Assembly: GCA_023436495.1 (NCBI GenBank)
Contig: JAEZIT010000111.1
Coordinates: forward strand, 1 to 7,598
Source: Acidobacteriota bacterium
Lineage (GTDB): Bacteria; Acidobacteriota; Blastocatellia; Pyrinomonadales; Pyrinomonadaceae
Direction of reading: 5' to 3'
DNA length: 7,598 nucleotides
Shown piece by piece: positions 4,442 to 7,598 of the stretch. The translations under genes and the position numbers were made by a program. A model generated the notes under the pieces. It saw only the letters and a list, made by a program, of their open reading frames with translations. It made no database searches and was not told the DNA's origin. Positions within the stretch are counted from its first letter, which is position 1. Every line of letters begins with the position of its first letter.

Positions 4442-6514
4442 TCACTCCAACGCGGGATTTCGCAGCGGCTGAATATTTTCGATCGGGTCCCGCTTCAATC
4501 GCTCTATTTGTTCCGCTATCAGCGCTGCATTGGAATCTCCATCGGGCGTATTATTCAGTGCGGATTCATAAGCACCGAGCGCCGCCTCTCGATTCCCGAG
4601 CTTAAGATATTGGTTTCCCAGTTCGAGTGCAACGGAGAAAGCTTTTGGGTCCAGCGCATACGATTCCGATAGCATCTCGATCGCCCTTTCAATATCTGGC
4701 TCAGGGCCGTAAATTTGAAATGCCGCCCGATAAGCGAGCCCCTGGGCCCGCAGAGGGCGGATATCGAATGTCCCGCGGTAAACGAATAAATTACCAAACC
4801 GCTTTATGGGTTCCGCGTCCCGAAACATCTTTTTGTCCCAGACGAACGCCGGCGCCATTTCGTTCGCACCTATTATAAACGTACCCGTGGCCGTCGGGCC
4901 GTCCCATTTTCCGCGATCTCGTTCACCGCTGGCGCGAACCACGTCGATCGTCTTCGCAGGGTCATTTACGTCCGGCATTAGATAGAACACGTAAGGGATG
5001 ATACCTTCCGGTTTCAATTCATCATGGTAATACGTACGCAATTCATTGCCCCGCTGGTAAAGATCGACGCCTTCGTCGTCAAACAGGCGGTGGGCGTTCG
5101 CTGTGCCGCCGGCGATCTCATTGAAATACTCCCACGGCCTCATCACCGGGACCGCCAGAACGAGCGATGCCGCCAGGCACACTGCCGCCAACGTGCAAAG
5201 AGCAACCGATCTCTTAGTGGCCGCCAGAAAAACTACCGACGCCGCACAAATTGCCAGGAGCGGATAGATCGGCAGCAAATGTCTGATCCCTCCATAGCTG
5301 GATCCTTTGATAAAAAAGTAAAGCAGAATCCCGGAAAACACCGTCAGGCCCGCGATCGGCGCCAAAAATGAATTCGGCACCCGCCTCATAATGACGATGA
5401 TCCCGCCGACCACGACCAATGCCAGCATCCCGAGCGGAAGCTTTACCGCGATCATTATGGGCGCAAAAAACCAGGGAGCAGTTCCATAATAGAGCTGGCC
5501 GAAAACCAGTGAATCGCCCACGCGGCCCTCCGCTCCCGCCCGGATCGTATCGGCCATTCCCCAAGTGTATGAGCGCGGGAACAGGTAACCCCGATACATT
5601 ACGTTCAACCCGGCGCGGTAAACGGGAGATTTCACATCGCTGATCTTGGCTGACAGCGGCCGATTGAATTGATCATCGGTGGTTGCCGGGCTTTCGTAAT
5701 AATGAAAGTAGTATGTTCCCCACAGAATAAAGACCGAGCCGGCGAGAACCGCCGCGACCGATGCTGCTCGTCGAACCCGGCCAACGGATCCCGGCCCTCG
5801 CGCCCGTGAAAATACATAGAAGACGCCGATCGCACTAACCGCGATAAGCATAATAACAGCCGAGTGTTTTGCGCTGAGCGCCAATCCCGCCGCAAACGCC
5901 GCGAGAGCAAGGTCTATCGGTTTCCAGCTCTGAAAAGCCCGGACTGCCAGAAGAACCGAAGTTCCCGCCAGCAGCGCCACCGGCAGATCCGTCATAACGA
6001 CCGGCATGTGGGCCGCCACCGTCGGATCGATCGCAAAGAACGCCGCAACCGCGAGCGCCATTATTTCGCCGAACAGGCTGCGAACGGCGAGTGCGAACCC
6101 AAAAAGCAGAATTGCGTTCAACGCGAACATCGCCGTCCGGGCCCGGTTCTGGATCACGTCGTGATCGTTGAGGTTGTAAACATCGTTCTCGACGAAAGCA
6201 CGCTCGTCAACCTTGTCCGCTAGCGCGCGGAACGGTGACATGTTGTACCCGAGCATAGAAACATATGCCCCGGTCCATAATTTTACAAGCGGGGGATGTT
6301 CCGGATTGAGCCGGAAATCGCCGGTCTTTGCGTAGGAAACGCCGGCCCCGACGTGGTAGGCCTCGTCGTAGGTAAAACTGTCCAGACCGGTCGTTATGGC
6401 TGACCTTATCAGCGCTGCGGCGATGATGGCGGCGAGGAACCCGAAGAATATCGCCTGCCGCATCAATATCGATCTCCCGGAGGCCGTCGACGGCACTAGG
6501 GTTTCAGCGTCCAT
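4442..6514 (-). CDS. GT39/PMT-family membrane glycosyltransferase with C-terminal TPR-like tail
   Basis: A 690-aa protein with about ten transmembrane segments between residues 20 and 455. It resembles bacterial GT39/ArnT-like enzymes that transfer a sugar from a polyprenyl-phosphate donor on the outer face of the membrane. Family signs are the acidic pair D50-E51 in the first periplasmic loop (FTYDEAYH), the following NPEHPPLVKLW (70-80), MTDLPVALL (174-182), RHLLPIYPLL (411-420) and WEYFNEIAGG (461-470), which precedes DDEGVDLYQRG, a diverged form of the DxGQDL segment seen in relatives. Residues 605-655 (ERAIEMLSESYALDP, YLKLGNREAALGAYESAL) form one to two TPR-like helical repeats. ATG at 6514 gives an N-tail without a ribosome site; M18 at 6463 has GGGAG 10 nt upstream and starts closer to the first helix, so either is possible. 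The sugar and acceptor cannot be read from sequence. Its place among catabolic genes is odd. Confidence 0.85.
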   Translation of the reverse strand: MDAETLVPSTASGRSILMRQAIFFGFLAAIIAAALIRSAITTGLDSFTYDEAYHVGAGVSYAKTGDFRLNPEHPPLVKLWTGAYVSMLGYNMSPFRALADKVDERAFVENDVYNLNDHDVIQNRARTAMFALNAILLFGFALAVRSLFGEIMALAVAAFFAIDPTVAAHMPVVMTDLPVALLAGTSVLLAVRAFQSWKPIDLALAAFAAGLALSAKHSAVIMLIAVSAIGVFYVFSRARGPGSVGRVRRAASVAAVLAGSVFILWGTYYFHYYESPATTDDQFNRPLSAKISDVKSPVYRAGLNVMYRGYLFPRSYTWGMADTIRAGAEGRVGDSLVFGQLYYGTAPWFFAPIMIAVKLPLGMLALVVVGGIIVIMRRVPNSFLAPIAGLTVFSGILLYFFIKGSSYGGIRHLLPIYPLLAICAASVVFLAATKRSVALCTLAAVCLAASLVLAVPVMRPWEYFNEIAGGTANAHRLFDDEGVDLYQRGNELRTYYHDELKPEGIIPYVFYLMPDVNDPAKTIDVVRASGERDRGKWDGPTATGTFIIGANEMAPAFVWDKKMFRDAEPIKRFGNLFVYRGTFDIRPLRAQGLAYRAAFQIYGPEPDIERAIEMLSESYALDPKAFSVALELGNQYLKLGNREAALGAYESALNNTPDGDSNAALIAEQIERLKRDPIENIQPLRNPALE
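6474..6478 (-). promoter_or_regulatory. Possible internal ribosome site for an alternative glycosyltransferase start
   Basis: The minus strand carries GGGAG with a 10-nt spacer before an in-frame ATG at 6463 (residue 18 of the long form, MRQAIFFGF). The long-form ATG at 6514 lacks such a site. The shorter form would be 673 aa and would retain the first membrane helix and the catalytic DE pair. Confidence 0.4.
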
Positions 6515-6524
6515 AGGTTTGTTG

Positions 6525-6590
6525 TCACAGGTTACCGAGCAAGTGAGAAAACGGCCCCTGTAATGCGAAGCCGTTAAGGTCGATCTTCAT
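6525..6590 (-). other. 21-codon ORF between the aldehyde dehydrogenase and the glycosyltransferase
   Basis: Immediately after the dehydrogenase TAA comes an ATG (TAA-ATG) that opens a frame of 21 codons, MKIDLNGFALQGPF then SHLLGNL, ending in TGA 10 nt before the glycosyltransferase ATG. It could be a tiny translated spacer that couples the two genes, the surviving 5' end of a deleted gene, or chance. It has no visible ribosome site and overlaps a hairpin. Not recognised. Confidence 0.25.
6550..6575 (-). terminator. Weak hairpin with short T tract after the aldehyde dehydrogenase gene
   Basis: On the minus strand AACGGC and GCCGTT form a 6-bp stem around a 14-nt loop, followed by TTCTC; the T run is only four long and partly inside the stem. 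It lies in the 76-bp gap before the glycosyltransferase, so at best it attenuates transcription. A true rho-independent terminator would have a shorter loop and longer T run. Confidence 0.25.
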
Positions 6591-7598
6591 TTAGTATAGG
6601 TTCCCCTCACGCTTCCGCCCCGTATAATCGACATACACGACCTTCAGCTCCGTATAAAAATCCAGCGAAGTCGAACCCTGCTCTCTCGCCCCGATGCCGG
6701 TGGCTTTTATCCCGCCGAACGGGATGTGGGCTTCGCCGCCGGTTGTCGGCGAATTGATGTGCGTCATGCCGGTTTCTATCTCGTCGATAAAGCGGTAGAT
6801 ATAATTTGCGTCGTTCGTGAAGATCGACGATGACAAGCCATATTCGCTGTCGTTCGCGACGGCCATCGCCTCATCGAAATCCTTTACGCGCAGCACCGAA
6901 AGCACTGGCCCGAATATTTCCTCCCGAGCGATGCGCATGTCCGGCGTTACGCGGTCGAATACGGTCGGCTCGATAAAATATCCGTTCTCAAGGCCGTCGC
7001 CTTCCGCACGTTTCCCGCCGCAGAGCAATTCCGCGCCGTCCTCACGCCCGATATCGATATATTTCAGGACCGTTCTGAACTGTTTCTCGTCAACGGACGG
7101 CCCGACTGCCGACCGCGGGTCCGAACCGTCGCCCAGGACGATCCCGCGAGCTTTTGCCACGATCTTTTCCACGAATTCATCCGCTATCCGGTCCACGACC
7201 ACCGCACGCGAGGTCGCCGTGCAGCGCTGTCCGGTCGACCCGAACGCGCCCTGCGCCGCCGATTCCACCGCCAGGTCCATATCAGCGTCTTCCAGTACGA
7301 CGACCGGGTTTTTTCCGCCCATCTCGGCCTGTACTGGAATTCCTCGTGCCGCGGCTTTTTGGTACAGGGCGATCCCGACCTCGTTCGAACCGGTGAACGA
7401 TACGGCTCTCACGGCCGGATGATCGACGATCGCGTCGCCGGCTTCCGAACCGCTTCCGAGCACAAGGTTCAAAACGCCGGGCGGCACCCCGGCCTCCGTA
7501 AATATTTCCACCAGCCTGACCGCCGTCGCCGGCGTCAGCGTCGCGGGTTTCAGCACGACGGTGTTGCCCGCTACCAGCGCCGGCGCGATCTTCCACGC
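6591..7598 (-). CDS. Aldehyde dehydrogenase, GucD / 2-oxoglutarate-semialdehyde dehydrogenase type (5' end missing)
   Basis: The visible 335 residues are the C-terminal two thirds of an NAD(P)-dependent aldehyde dehydrogenase; family length is about 480-500 aa. The reading frame is open to the right edge and its first codons give AWKIAPALVAGNTVVLKPA, the conserved entry to the cofactor-binding fold, so the internal GTG at 7556 is not the start. Further landmarks are FTGSNEVG, the general-base glutamate in AEMGGKNPVVVLEDAD (visible residue 92), the catalytic cysteine in GSTGQRCTATSR (visible residue 126), EIFGPVLSVLRV, and the C-terminal HIPFGGIKATGIGAREQG. The GQRCTATSR and GGEAHIPFGG pieces point to the 2-oxoglutarate-semialdehyde/GucD-like group rather than to CoA-dependent methylmalonate-semialdehyde dehydrogenase. 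In this neighbourhood it could oxidise malonate semialdehyde made by the aminotransferase; that is inference. Succinate or glutarate semialdehyde are alternatives. Confidence 0.92.
   Translation of the reverse strand, partial: AWKIAPALVAGNTVVLKPATLTPATAVRLVEIFTEAGVPPGVLNLVLGSGSEAGDAIVDHPAVRAVSFTGSNEVGIALYQKAAARGIPVQAEMGGKNPVVVLEDADMDLAVESAAQGAFGSTGQRCTATSRAVVVDRIADEFVEKIVAKARGIVLGDGSDPRSAVGPSVDEKQFRTVLKYIDIGREDGAELLCGGKRAEGDGLENGYFIEPTVFDRVTPDMRIAREEIFGPVLSVLRVKDFDEAMAVANDSEYGLSSSIFTNDANYIYRFIDEIETGMTHINSPTTGGEAHIPFGGIKATGIGAREQGSTSLDFYTELKVVYVDYTGRKREGNLY

Noticed and set aside
6817..7422. A 201-codon plus-strand frame opposite the aldehyde dehydrogenase
   Set aside because: Serine-, proline- and arginine-rich shadow of a gene with intact catalytic motifs on the minus strand.

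Overview
The window is a bacterial chromosomal fragment in which every supportable gene is read from the minus strand, so transcription runs from position 7598 down to position 1. Gene content and the style of the hypothetical proteins suggest a soil or environmental bacterium, perhaps Acidobacteriota (Blastocatellia/Pyrinomonadales type). That assignment rests on general resemblance, not on a marker gene, and is weak.

In transcription order: (1) the C-terminal two thirds of an aldehyde dehydrogenase (6591-7598, running off the right edge), followed directly by a 21-codon ORF of unknown meaning; (2) a large multi-pass GT39/PMT-type glycosyltransferase with a C-terminal TPR-like tail (4442-6514); (3) a class-III omega-aminotransferase of the AGXT2 / beta-alanine-pyruvate type (3116-4420); (4) a small 81-codon gene that looks internally frameshifted (2869-3114); (5) a DUF695-like protein (2329-2784); (6) a gene-poor stretch, about 2003-2328, with a 21-bp tandem array and a palindromic REP-like unit; (7) a truncated IS200-like/RAYT transposase fragment, bounded by two inverted REP-like palindromes and fused in frame to an unrelated C-terminal segment (1481-2002); (8) a 152-aa exported or membrane-anchored hypothetical protein; (9) a 66-aa two-helix membrane protein; (10) the N-terminal 271 residues of a dihydropyrimidinase/D-hydantoinase (1-815, running off the left edge).

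The three recognisable enzymes fit reductive pyrimidine or beta-amino-acid breakdown. Dihydropyrimidinase opens dihydrouracil/dihydrothymine. A beta-ureidopropionase, not in this window, would release beta-alanine. The aminotransferase would make malonate semialdehyde and the aldehyde dehydrogenase could oxidise it. This is inference from family and neighbourhood. Most junctions are tight (1-nt gap, TAATG and TGATG overlaps, 7-21 nt gaps), so a long polycistronic unit is possible, but it is interrupted by the glycosyltransferase and by the repeat/mobile segment at about 1.5-2.35 kb.

The most unusual part is 1481-2331. Two 29-bp palindromic units lie in inverted orientation 378 bp apart and differ only by one compensatory base pair. 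They enclose an HUH transposase fragment lacking its tyrosine region. Next to them is a 21-bp array that stays in frame with the DUF695-like gene past its stop codon. No CRISPR array, tRNA or rRNA gene, or riboswitch was seen.
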